Assembly (NCBI RefSeq): GCF_018417475.1
Contig: NZ_CP054856.1
Location: 2,449,001 to 2,513,000, forward strand
Source of the DNA: Novosphingobium decolorationis
GTDB lineage: Bacteria; Pseudomonadota; Alphaproteobacteria; Sphingomonadales; Sphingomonadaceae
Reading direction: 5' to 3'
Length of the DNA stretch: 64,000 bases
Shown: piece after piece, positions 9,272-17,340 of the stretch
How positions within the stretch are numbered: the stretch's first letter is position 1
Layout: every line of letters starts with the position of its first letter
Translations under genes and position numbers: made by a program
Notes under the pieces: model-generated
What the model was told of the DNA's origin: nothing
The model's input: only the letters and a program-made list of their open reading frames with translations
Databases searched by the model: none

Positions 9272-9868
9272 TCAGCTCTCCGCCTGACGTAGCAGGCCCG
9301 ATACGGGGATCGCGACGCTCGCGCCGCCCGCAAGAGCCTCGCCCTTGAAGGTGGCTTCCGCGCCATCAGGTGACGTCACGGTGATCGCATCGCCGTTGCG
9401 GCGGAAGGTCAGGTCCTCACCGGCCAGGCTGGTGATCGTGACCGAACCCTCATCGCTGCGCCCGATTGCCCCTTCGATGTCACGGGGCGTGAGATAGCCG
9501 GGAAGCAGGTGCTGCTTGAGGAGCGCGGCCATGGCCGCTTCGTCCTCGCCCTCCATGAGGGCCTTGCCCCCTTCGCCCATCGCGGCGAAGCTGGCGTCGT
9601 CGGGCGCCAGCAGGGTGTAGCTGGCGTTGCCCTCGAAGATACCCGCAAGGCCGGTATCGTCCAGCGCGTCGGCCACGGTCTCCATGCCGTCCGTATCGTC
9701 CAGGAGTTCGGGCACGGGATCCGAAGCGGGCTCGGCCAGCACGGCCGCACCGGTTTCATCGGACGCCGGGGTCTCGCCCGAGCAGCCGGCCAAAGCGAGC
9801 CCGCAGGCCCCGATCAGCGTGAGCGTCCCGGCCCGAAGGCCGGAGGCGCGGTGCAAAATCTGTGTCAT
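9272..9868 (-). CDS. Fasciclin-domain lipoprotein
   Basis: A 198-residue protein with an N-terminal lipoprotein signal (LALAGC lipobox, Cys near 28) followed by a low-complexity acidic linker and one fasciclin (FAS1) domain. The FAS1 signature is visible as TVADALDDTG, the H1-box-like YTLLAPDDASFAAM and the HLLPGYLT segment. FAS1 domains mediate adhesion or matrix contact; in bacteria the ligand is usually unknown. It follows the frameshifted glycine-rich gene by 22 bases and probably shares its transcript. The start at 9868 is fixed by the signal peptide. Confidence 0.85.
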   Translation of the reverse strand: MTQILHRASGLRAGTLTLIGACGLALAGCSGETPASDETGAAVLAEPASDPVPELLDDTDGMETVADALDDTGLAGIFEGNASYTLLAPDDASFAAMGEGGKALMEGEDEAAMAALLKQHLLPGYLTPRDIEGAIGRSDEGSVTITSLAGEDLTFRRNGDAITVTSPDGAEATFKGEALAGGASVAIPVSGLLRQAES

Positions 9869-9890
9869 CTTGGGGTCTCTCCTGGGGGTC

Positions 9891-11064
9891 TCAGACGAGC
9901 AGTTCGATGGCGGCCTGGACCAGGCGCGAGGTCGGATCGAGCTGGTAGATGTAGCCGTCGCTGTAGCGGTAGAGCGCGTCGGGCGTGTCGTAATACTGGT
10001 CGCGATAGCCGTAGGGGACGTTGTAGACGTCATAGCCGCGCGGCATCGGCTGGCCGACCGCGATGTCGCTGCCCATCAGCAGCCCCGCGATCGAATCGAT
10101 GCGCGAGGAACCTGGGTTCACGCGGTAGAGCGTGTCGTCATAGTAGCGGTACGAATTGCCGCCCCCCAGGCCGTAGTAGCTGTTGTAGTAGTCCGGCATC
10201 GCCACGCTGTCGTAGGACCCCGGCCAGACGTTGCCGATCGCCAGCGCGCCCGCGAGCAGCGGGATGTAGTCGAGGATCGACGAACCCGATCCCGTGCGCA
10301 CCATGTAACCATCAAGGTAGCGGTAGTTGCCGCCCCGGTTGAAGCCGCTCCAGTACCAGTCGGGGCGCGACCACGAATAGCGCGGTCCCCGGTCGAGCCC
10401 GGGCGGGGTGCAGCCGTTGTACTTCTTGGCGAGGCCGGGCGGGCAGCCGTCGTAGACCCGGCGCCGGTCGATCCGGCCCCAGTCGATTGTGCGATCCCGC
10501 GTCAGCACGCGCACACGATCGTTGGTGGGCACGATGAAATCGCGTCCGCCCGGCCCGCTGTAGCTGACGCGGCGGATGTCGCCGCGCTCGGGCCGATGGA
10601 CCACGTTGGAAGGGTGGGCATTGCCGCGCAGCCGCGCGTTGCTGTTGCCGATACCCGGCGCACCAGCCATGGGCGGGGCCTTCCCGTTGCCCCCGCCGTT
10701 GCCATTGCCGTTACCATTCCCGGCCCCGCGCGCAGGGCCATTGCCCGGTCCCTTTGCGACCGCGCTGCCATTGCCGGGGCCGTTGCCACCGCCTTTACCG
10801 TTGCCTGCGCCGCGGTCGGGACCGCCGCCCCCGGTTCTGGGCCTTGGCCGGACCTCCGCCCTTGTTGCCGCCCCTGTTGCCGCCCTTGTTGCCGGGGCCG
10901 CCGCCGCCGTTACCCCGTTCCTGCGCGGCAGGAGGGCCACCGCCGTTGCCGCCGTTGTTGCCCTTCCCGTTGCCGTTGCCATTCCCGGGCTGGGCGAGCG
11001 CCGCGCCCGCCACGAGGGCGAACCCCGCAACCGTTCCGGCCAAAATCGTTTGCGCCTGCCGCAT
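9891..11064 (-). pseudogene. Glycine/asparagine-rich secreted protein interrupted by a one-base frameshift
   Basis: From ATG 11064 (GGAG eight bases upstream) the product has a Sec signal peptide and a Gly/Asn-rich low-complexity region. It then meets a run of five C's on the plus strand at 10828-10832 (GGGGG in the coding sense). In the starting frame it soon ends at 10795. Removing one G restores a continuous frame to 9891, giving about 390 residues. The distal part has the pattern CPPGLAKKYNGCTPPG and a Tyr-rich C-terminus. The repetitive coding style continues across the junction, so the break is recent, a sequencing error, or a slippage site. No named family recognised. Confidence 0.75.
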
Positions 11065-11173
11065 CGAAAATCTCCTTTCGGGGCCTTTCAACGCGGCAAT
11101 CGGCGTGCCTGTTCCCCGCAAGGTCGCGATGCACGCTCGCCCGCGGCCCTCTCCCTGCCCCGAAACGGCATGC

Positions 11174-11205
11174 AAAAAGGGCGCCCGGATTGCTCCAGGC
11201 GCCCC
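11174..11205 (-). terminator. Rho-independent terminator of glnA
   Basis: Read on the minus strand, a 10-bp GC-rich stem (GGGCGCCTGG / CCGGGCGCCC, one G-T wobble, six-base loop) is followed by TTTTTG. It lies about 50 bases past the glnA stop. A second strong hairpin (CCCTCCCC/GGGGAGGG, 11225-11245) sits between, without a T tract. Confidence 0.8.
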
Positions 11206-11255
11206 ACTCGGCGAACCGATTTGCCCCTCCCCGCGAAGGGGAGGGAAATGCGCGA

Positions 11256-12665
11256 TCAGGCGCTGTAGTACATGTCGAACTCGACCGCCGAGGGCGTGGT
11301 TTCCCAGCGCAGCACTTCGGGCCACTTGAGTTCGAGGTAGGCTTCGACCTGGTCGGCGGTGAACACGTCGCCTTCGAGCAGGAACGCGTAGTCGGCCTGC
11401 AGGGCTTCGAGAGCCTCACGCAGCGAGCCGCACACGGTCGGAACTTCGGCGAGCTCTGCCGGCGGCAGGTCGTAGAGGTTCTTGTCCATGGCTTCGCCGG
11501 GGTGGATCTTGTTCTTGATGCCGTCGAGGCCGGCCATCAGCAGCGCCGAGTAGCACAGGTAGGGGTTGGCCATCGCGTCGGGGAAACGGAATTCCACGCG
11601 CTTCGACTTGGTGCCCGCACCGTAGGGGATGCGGCACGAGGCCGAACGGTTGCGCGCCGAGTAGGCGAGCAGAACCGGAGCTTCGTAACCCGGGACCAGG
11701 CGCTTGTAGCTGTTGGTGGTCGGGTTGGTGAAGGCGTTGAGCGCCTTGGCGTGCTTCACGACACCGCCGATGAAGTACAGGCAGGTCTCCGAGAGGCCAG
11801 CGTAGCCATTGCCCGCGAAGGTGTTGTCGCCGTCGTTCCAGATCGAGATGTGCGTGTGCATGCCCGAACCGTTGTCGGTCTGGATCGGCTTGGGCATGAA
11901 GGTGGCCGACTTGCCGTAGGCCTGCGCAACCATCTGCACGACATACTTGTAGATCTGCATGCGGTCAGCGGTGGTGGTCAGCGTGCCGAAGGTCAGGCCG
12001 AGCTCGTGCTGGGCAGCCGCCACTTCGTGGTGGTGCTTGTCGCAGGGCAGGCCCATTTCGAGCATGGTGGTGACCATCTCGGCGCGGATGTCCGAGCAGC
12101 TGTCGACCGGAGCGACGGGGAAGTAGCCGCCCTTGGCGCGCGGACGGTGGCCCAGGTTGCCGGTGTCGTAGTCGCGGCCGGTGTTGGTCGGCAGCTCGAC
12201 GTCGTCGATCTTGAAGCCGTTGCCGTCGTAGCCGTCGTAGAACTTCACGTCGTCGAACATGAAGAACTCGGCCTCGGGGCCGACGAACACGGTGTCGCCG
12301 AAACCGGCCGACTTGACGAAGGCTTCCGCGCGCTTCGCGGTCGAGCGCGGGTCACGGGCGTAGAGTTCGCCGTTCGAGGGCTCGACGATGTCGCAGAACA
12401 CGATCAGCATCGGGCTGGCCGAGAACGGGTCGGTGTAGACGGCTTCGAGGTCGGGCTTGAGGATCATGTCCGACTCGTTGATCGTCTTCCAGCCCTCGAT
12501 TGAGGAACCGTCGAACATCAGGCCGTCTTCGAGCTCGTCTTCACCCAGGACGCCCGCACACATCGTCAGGTGCTGCCACTTGCCCTTGGGATCGGTGAAG
12601 CGCAGATCAACCCATTCGATCTCCTCGTCCTTGATCTTGGCAAGGACGTCCTTTGCAGTAGCCAT
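11256..12665 (-). CDS. glnA: Type I glutamine synthetase
   Basis: A 469-residue enzyme that makes glutamine from glutamate, ammonia and ATP as a cytoplasmic dodecamer. Signatures are FDGSSIEGW near 51, the Glu-rich metal site [10 protein letters not shown] near 129, and the PNGSGMH-type segment DNGSGMHTH near 264. The adenylylation site is Tyr398 in KNLYDLPP, so activity is probably tuned by GlnE. It lies downstream of glnB with a 175-base gap on the same strand and is probably transcribed from the sigma-54 promoter in front of glnB, perhaps with a second promoter in the gap. A strong terminator follows. Confidence 0.98.
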   Translation of the reverse strand: MATAKDVLAKIKDEEIEWVDLRFTDPKGKWQHLTMCAGVLGEDELEDGLMFDGSSIEGWKTINESDMILKPDLEAVYTDPFSASPMLIVFCDIVEPSNGELYARDPRSTAKRAEAFVKSAGFGDTVFVGPEAEFFMFDDVKFYDGYDGNGFKIDDVELPTNTGRDYDTGNLGHRPRAKGGYFPVAPVDSCSDIRAEMVTTMLEMGLPCDKHHHEVAAAQHELGLTFGTLTTTADRMQIYKYVVQMVAQAYGKSATFMPKPIQTDNGSGMHTHISIWNDGDNTFAGNGYAGLSETCLYFIGGVVKHAKALNAFTNPTTNSYKRLVPGYEAPVLLAYSARNRSASCRIPYGAGTKSKRVEFRFPDAMANPYLCYSALLMAGLDGIKNKIHPGEAMDKNLYDLPPAELAEVPTVCGSLREALEALQADYAFLLEGDVFTADQVEAYLELKWPEVLRWETTPSAVEFDMYYSA

Positions 12666-12840
12666 ATGTGTGGTTCTCCAATCTTACTTTTCCGCCTCGG
12701 GAAAAGGCATAGGGGTGGATGCGCTGTCCGGGAACGCGCCGGGCCCCCTGCCGGTAGCTTTCCCGAGTATCCGACCGGCGAACCGGCCCAGAATGGTTAT
12801 GCCCGGAGCCAGATGGCTCGGACGGTGTGGTTCGTGGCGC
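12666..12840 (-). promoter_or_regulatory. glnB-glnA intergenic leader with two hairpins
   Basis: This 175-base gap is long for an operon junction. Read on the minus strand it holds GAGCCATCTGGCTC, a perfect 6-bp stem, and then GGCCGGTTCGCCGGTC, a UUCG-loop stem, before the glnA ribosome site (GGAGAACC). It may set relative glnB/glnA expression through processing or partial termination, or contain a second glnA promoter. No T tract follows the hairpins. Function is inferred only. Confidence 0.4.
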
Positions 12841-13218
<378 letters not shown>

Positions 13219-13262
13219 TCACGAGGATCCCGTCCGGGACCCAGATTCCTCGCTGCCGATCC
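13219..13262 (-). other. 5' leader region of glnB
   Basis: If transcription starts about 12 bases after the sigma-54 element, the leader runs from about 13252 to the glnB start. It contains GGGATCC shortly before the alternative ATG at 13218. No clear riboswitch structure is visible. Confidence 0.35.
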
Positions 13263-13279
13263 TAACAAGAATCGTGCCA
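13263..13279 (-). promoter_or_regulatory. Sigma-54 (RpoN) promoter for glnB-glnA
   Basis: Read on the minus strand, the element is TGGCACGATTCTTGTT. It fits the -24/-12 consensus TGGCACG-N4-TTGC at every position except the last (T for C), with exact spacing. It lies about 45 bases before the 13218 ATG and about 85 before the preferred GTG. NtrC with RpoN drives glnBA in other alphaproteobacteria, so nitrogen-limitation induction is expected. A clear NtrC site was not found, though a palindrome TGTGCAATCGCACA lies upstream at 13429-13442. Confidence 0.82.
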
Positions 13280-13428
13280 TTGGATATCATACAGTCGTAG
13301 GACAACTGCGCAGGCGCGAAAAGACCGGATTTGCATGATTTGCCCCGCAAGGGTGGCTTTTTCGCAAAGTTTTAACAGCAAGGCCCGCAAGAGTGTGTGC
13401 AAGTTTCGGGCAATCGCTGCCTGAAAAT

Positions 13429-13442
13429 TGTGCAATCGCACA
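13429..13442. promoter_or_regulatory. 14-bp palindrome upstream of the glnB promoter
   Basis: TGTGC-AATC-GCACA is a perfect 5-bp inverted repeat with a four-base centre, about 150 bases upstream of the sigma-54 element. This is a normal distance for an enhancer-binding protein. It does not match the usual NtrC spacing, so the binding factor is unknown. Confidence 0.35.
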
Positions 13443-13554
13443 TCGTCGCAAAGAGAGGGGCGCTCGGCGCACGCACGTGCCCCCGGCACCAGCGCGTACG
13501 AAGGTTAACGCGCAGAGCCTTGTCGGCCCGCACGAGATGCTCTTTTTTTCGGAA

Positions 13555-13568
13555 AGTCCCGAAGGACC
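13555..13568 (-). terminator. Possible 3' hairpin of argC
   Basis: Just after the argC stop, the minus strand reads GTCCTTCGGGAC, a 4-bp stem with a stable UUCG loop. No T tract follows, so it is at most a weak or Rho-assisted end. The rest of the 13219-13579 gap holds the glnB promoter region and no gene. Confidence 0.35.
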
Positions 13569-13579
13569 CGGCGCCGATG

Positions 13580-14503
13580 TCAGAGACGCAAGGCCGCGGT
13601 CTCGTCGAGACCGGCCATGATGTTGAGGTTCTGCACCGCAGCCCCGCTCGCCCCCTTGCCCAGGTTGTCGAGCATGGCGGCCATGCGTGCCTGGCTGCCA
13701 TCCGCCGAACCGAAGACACGCAGGGTGAGCGCGTCGCTCGGCTCCATCGCGCTGCGCAGGAGCAGTTCGCCCGGCTCTTCGTCGAGCACCGAGACGACCG
13801 GGCTACCAGCGTAGAAGTCGGCCAGCGCGGCGCGCAGGGTATCGGCGCTCCCCGCCTTGTCCATCATCGCAAGGTGCAGCGGCACTTCGACCAGCATGCC
13901 CCGGTGCGCAGGCACCACGGCGGGCGCGAAGACGGGATCGTGCGCGATGCCCGAGTGCGCCTTCATCTCGGGCAGGTGCTTGTGGCCCATGGCCAGGCCA
14001 TAGGCGCGAAAGGCAATGTCGCCCTCGTCCTCGAAGCGCGCGATGAGCGCCTTGCCTCCGCCCGAATAGCCCGAGACCGCATGGCAGACATAGGGCCAGT
14101 CGGCGGGCAGCAGGCCTGCGCGCACGAGCGGCGCGACGAGGCTGAGGAAGCCGGTGGGGTAACAGCCCGGGTTGCTGACGAAGCGCGCGCCCGCGATCGT
14201 CTCATGCCCGACAAGCTCAGGAAAGCCGTAGGCCCAGCCGGGTGCGGTGCGGTGCGCCGAAGAGGCGTCGATCACGCGCGTGGTGTCGTTGCGGATCATC
14301 GCAACGGCGGCCTTTGCGGCCTCGTCGGGCAGGCACAGGATCACGAAGTCCGCATCGTTGAGCGCCTCGGCGCGCGCGGCATCGTCCTTGCGGCGCGCAT
14401 CATCGAGAATGACCAGCTCGAACTCCGGGCGGGCGCCCAGACGATCGGCGATCTCAAGGCCCGTGGTTCCGGCCGCGCCGTCGATGAAGACCGTCTGTGC
14501 CAT
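13580..14503 (-). CDS. argC: N-acetyl-gamma-glutamyl-phosphate reductase, short (type 2) form
   Basis: A 307-residue NADPH enzyme of arginine synthesis that reduces N-acetylglutamyl phosphate to the semialdehyde. The Rossmann motif is DGAAGTTGLEI near residue 8, and the catalytic Cys114 lies in VSNPGCYPTG. AMGHKHLPEM carries the conserved His. It is about 35 residues shorter than E. coli ArgC, which is normal for the type 2 group. It starts seven bases after the SH3-like gene stop, so the two are co-transcribed. No other arg genes are nearby. Confidence 0.95.
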   Translation of the reverse strand: MAQTVFIDGAAGTTGLEIADRLGARPEFELVILDDARRKDDAARAEALNDADFVILCLPDEAAKAAVAMIRNDTTRVIDASSAHRTAPGWAYGFPELVGHETIAGARFVSNPGCYPTGFLSLVAPLVRAGLLPADWPYVCHAVSGYSGGGKALIARFEDEGDIAFRAYGLAMGHKHLPEMKAHSGIAHDPVFAPAVVPAHRGMLVEVPLHLAMMDKAGSADTLRAALADFYAGSPVVSVLDEEPGELLLRSAMEPSDALTLRVFGSADGSQARMAAMLDNLGKGASGAAVQNLNIMAGLDETAALRL

Positions 14504-14509
14504 CTGCGC

Positions 14510-14920
14510 TTATTCTCCTGCCTGCGGCGCTTCGATCTGGTCGAGCGCCACGTAACCGACAAGGCCGTCCTCACCGATCTGGCCCCAGCTCCAGACGCCT
14601 GCAATGTCGAGCACGTTGAAGACCGCGCCTTCGTCCAGCGCAGCCAGAACCTCGCCCGTCGTGGTGGGCGCCGAGACCAGCTGCGCGCCCGCCTTCGCGG
14701 TGTAGGCCACCGGCACCGCGTAGTGCGGCACGAAGCACAGACCCGCGAGCTTGATGTGTGCAAGATCGCCGCGCACCGGCAGACAGCCCGGTTCGGCGGT
14801 TACCGAAGGGCCGGTCATCGCCAGCATGCCGTCAAGCGGGAGGGTGCGTGTATAAGTGTCGTGTTCGGTCACGTTGAGGCCATCGGTGAAACGGAAGATT
14901 GGGGCGCTTATCCCGCTCAT
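14510..14920 (-). CDS. SH3-like domain protein upstream of argC
   Basis: A protein of about 136 residues resembling the bacterial SH3 domain seen in dipeptidyl-peptidase/NlpC-type proteins (…CLPVRGDLAHIKLAGLCFVPHYAVP… and GAVFNVLDIAGVWSWGQ). No signal peptide or catalytic domain is present. The ATG at 14920 is the best start by homology-like content, but no ribosome site precedes it; a TTG at 14956 would add 12 residues with three Cys. Linkage to argC may be incidental. Binding target unknown. Confidence 0.65.
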   Translation of the reverse strand: MSGISAPIFRFTDGLNVTEHDTYTRTLPLDGMLAMTGPSVTAEPGCLPVRGDLAHIKLAGLCFVPHYAVPVAYTAKAGAQLVSAPTTTGEVLAALDEGAVFNVLDIAGVWSWGQIGEDGLVGYVALDQIEAPQAGE

Positions 14921-15115
14921 CGCAAATACGCAAGTTTCACAGGGTCCGCAGGGCAAATCGCCCCATGCCGGGCTTTACTACGGAGGCGATCGGACATGGG
15001 GTTCTGCTCTCCTTCGTTGCGCGAGGTCACACGCCTGATTGAAAAGAAGATGGTGCGGCCAACACCCCGAAGGCGCAAACCCGAAAAGGGCAAGAACGGA
15101 AGAAAGAGGCCTTTC
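14921..15115. other. Gene-free stretch before repeat copy 3
   Basis: The whole 14921-15378 gap is 458 bases. This first part contains a T/A-richer segment (around 15035-15060) that may hold the SH3-argC promoter. No conserved ORF, tRNA or riboswitch was recognised here. Confidence 0.5.
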
Positions 15116-15228
15116 CAAGGGGCCATCGCCCCTTGACCCCGGAACTGGTGACCTCACCGGTCTCGGCAAGCTCGGCGCGAGAGCCTTGAGGTTTCGGGTA
15201 TGGGGAGCCCGAGGGCGATGGCCCTCGG
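15116..15228 (+). repeat. Hairpin-ended intergenic repeat, copy 3
   Basis: The palindromes are CAAGGGGCCATCGCCCCTTG (15116-15135) and CCGAGGGCGATGGCCCTCGG (15209-15228), both perfect. The interior has GACCTCA and TGAGGTT. It lies downstream of the Roadblock gene and upstream of the SH3-argC pair, both on the minus strand. Confidence 0.9.
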
Positions 15229-15378
15229 ATACATCATTCTTGGAATACTATGCTTTTCCAAGCACCCCCGGAAACCACGCACAAGTCGGGGGCCACATGT
15301 CCAGTCATGCGGCCCCCTCCCTCACGCAGGGACGCGTGGCCCGGCGCTTTCGAAGAGCGCCGGGCGGTTCGGTCAGGT

Positions 15379-15750
15379 TCAGATCGCGAGTTCGGCTTCG
15401 ACCGAGCGCAGCTTGATACGGGCAAGCGCGAGGTTGGCCTGCTTGCGGTCGAGCAGCAGGTAGGCGAACAGGCCCGCGCCCGAATCGTCGGTCAGCGGGC
15501 GGATCAGCTGGTAGTGCTCGCCCAGCGTGATGAGCATGTCCTCGACGGGATCGTTGAGCTTGAGCAGGTCCTGCACGTTCATCTGCGCGCGCATCACCTC
15601 GCTGCTGCCCGCCGCGGCAAGGTCGAGGTCCCCGCCGTCGCGCATTTCGCCAACGGTCGCGATGGTCATGCCGCTCGCGCTGTCGACGAGGGCGGCGGCG
15701 ATGGCGCCGTTGATGGTCATGAGTTCGGCGAGCTTGGCTTCGAAATCCAT
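15379..15750 (-). CDS. Roadblock/LC7-like domain protein
   Basis: A 123-residue single-domain protein starting MDFEAKLAELMTINGAIAAALVD, with AAAGSSEVMRAQMNVQDLLKL and EHYQLIRPL. This resembles the Roadblock/LC7 (MglB-like) fold, whose bacterial members bind or regulate small GTPases or form signalling scaffolds. AAGGA lies nine bases before the start. It follows a PAS protein by 106 bases on the same strand. No MglA-type GTPase gene is visible in the window. The role is inferred only as signalling or cell-pole related. Confidence 0.75.
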   Translation of the reverse strand: MDFEAKLAELMTINGAIAAALVDSASGMTIATVGEMRDGGDLDLAAAGSSEVMRAQMNVQDLLKLNDPVEDMLITLGEHYQLIRPLTDDSGAGLFAYLLLDRKQANLALARIKLRSVEAELAI

Positions 15751-15856
15751 GGTGTAAATCCTTGAAAGCTGTGTCTCGGCCCGGCTGCGCGCACTCTCAG
15801 GGGCAGCGCTCGGCGCGAGAGGTGTATCGATAGGGAAAAGGTCGGGCCCGAGCGTC

Positions 15857-17206
15857 TCAGGCGGCAACCGTGTTGAGCGAGAGAATCGTATCGAGGCTGC
15901 GCTGGAGTTCGGCGCTCTCGAAAGCCACCACGCCGCCTGCGAAGGCTTCGGCGGTATCGTGAAGCCCCGCCAGTTCGTCGACAAGACCCGCCAGCGCGTC
16001 GTCGAGGACCGGGAGAAGGGCTTCCATTTCATGGCGAATGTCCGACTTCTCGATCAGGCTGCGCCACTTGCGCAGCAACAGGGTAGTGACCTTGAGCGTG
16101 CTCTCGGTGGCCTTGATCTGCGCCGCCATGTGCCGGGCCTGGTCGCGGTCATCGTCGAGGCTGGTGTGCATCGAATCGATCCCGTTCTCGAGCGCCTGGA
16201 CCAGCGTCTGGGTGGCCGCGCTCGAGGTTTCCAGGTCCTCGCGCCCGTCGATCGTGTCGGCGGCGAAGCGGCAGACCGATTCGGCCTGAAGCTGCGCAAT
16301 GCTGACAGAGGCGCGCAGGCCGTGGCGCTGGACGCAGGTCTGATCAACCGCATCGAGCACGCCCTGCATGGTTGCCGCGACCTTGTGGCACTGGTCCTCC
16401 AGCGCCGGGGCGGCCTTGGCGACGTGCGGCTCAACCTTGGCATTGCCGGTGACGACGAAGCGCGCGTTGGCAACCGCCTCCTCCAGCCGTCCCAGGCTAT
16501 GGACTGCCTTGGCGACCCGCGCGTCGAGCGCTTCAGCCAGATGGTCGGCGTTGGCGAGTGCGTCTGCCAGCGTACGCACCTGCCCCTCGATCGCGGCCCC
16601 CGCGTCGAGCAGCGCGCGCGCGCCGCCGGTCGCGGACGGGCGGGTCGGAATGGTGACGCCGGCCTGGAAGCGCAGCTCCAGCTCGCGCGGGAGAAAGGCG
16701 TTCTGGAACGCCTCGTAGCTTGGGTACCCCAGCTTCTCGAGTTCGGCGAGGATCACCTCTTCGCCGATGCGCGCTGCGCGGCCCGCGCTCTCGCCCTGCG
16801 CCATGGCTTGGACCTCCGCCTCGCGGGCGGTTTCGTAGACGGTGTGGACCGCATCGCGAATGCCCAGGTCGATCGGGCGCGCGCGCACCGAGATATAGCC
16901 CTTGCCCAGCGGCGAAACGGTCGCCAGCGCCCAGTAGCTGCTGCCGTCGCCCGCCAGGTTGAAGACGTAGCCGCTGAACGCGCGGCGGGCCCCGATCGTC
17001 TCCCACATCAGGCGGAAGACACCGCCCGGCATGTCGGGATGGCGGATGAGGTTGTGCGGCGCGCCGATCAGATCTTTGCGATCGAGACGCGCCATTTCGA
17101 CGAACACCTGGTTCGCCTGCTCGATGACCCCCTTGGAATCGGTCGTCGAGAAGAACAGGTCATCGAGGGCGACCTCGTGGAATGCTCCTGTCGGTTCGAA
17201 TGTCAT
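15857..17206 (-). CDS. Aer-type PAS sensor protein lacking a methyl-accepting domain
   Basis: A 449-residue soluble protein. Residues 10-110 form an Aer-like PAS domain (IGAPHNLIRHPDMPGGVFRLMWETI is the Aer signature; GDGSSYWALATVSPL follows). The rest is long predicted helices with no transmembrane segment, no HAMP domain and no MCP hairpin tip. It could sense redox state or a flavin-linked signal and pass it through its helical part. The Roadblock gene lies immediately downstream. It may be a cytoplasmic degenerate chemoreceptor; output unknown. Confidence 0.78.
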   Translation of the reverse strand: MTFEPTGAFHEVALDDLFFSTTDSKGVIEQANQVFVEMARLDRKDLIGAPHNLIRHPDMPGGVFRLMWETIGARRAFSGYVFNLAGDGSSYWALATVSPLGKGYISVRARPIDLGIRDAVHTVYETAREAEVQAMAQGESAGRAARIGEEVILAELEKLGYPSYEAFQNAFLPRELELRFQAGVTIPTRPSATGGARALLDAGAAIEGQVRTLADALANADHLAEALDARVAKAVHSLGRLEEAVANARFVVTGNAKVEPHVAKAAPALEDQCHKVAATMQGVLDAVDQTCVQRHGLRASVSIAQLQAESVCRFAADTIDGREDLETSSAATQTLVQALENGIDSMHTSLDDDRDQARHMAAQIKATESTLKVTTLLLRKWRSLIEKSDIRHEMEALLPVLDDALAGLVDELAGLHDTAEAFAGGVVAFESAELQRSLDTILSLNTVAA

Positions 17207-17340
17207 GGATGGCTCCTTGTCCCTGCGTGTTGGACACGCGGGGACTAATCCGAATCGCCATCCCCTGACTTTGATCTCACATAACTAACGATGCGGTAAC
17301 CACGTCTGGAAACATCTGATAAACAGAGAGTTACACGCCG

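Noticed and set aside
9627..12503. Very long plus-strand open frame opposite glnA
   Set aside because: Low-complexity Val/Ala/Arg product with no family features; glnA on the other strand is certain.
13429..13442. Palindrome as an NtrC binding site
   Set aside because: Its half-sites and spacing do not match the usual NtrC dyad, so it was kept only as an unassigned palindrome.
13397..15136. Plus-strand open frame opposite argC and the SH3-like gene
   Set aside because: Composition is antisense-like; argC is clear.
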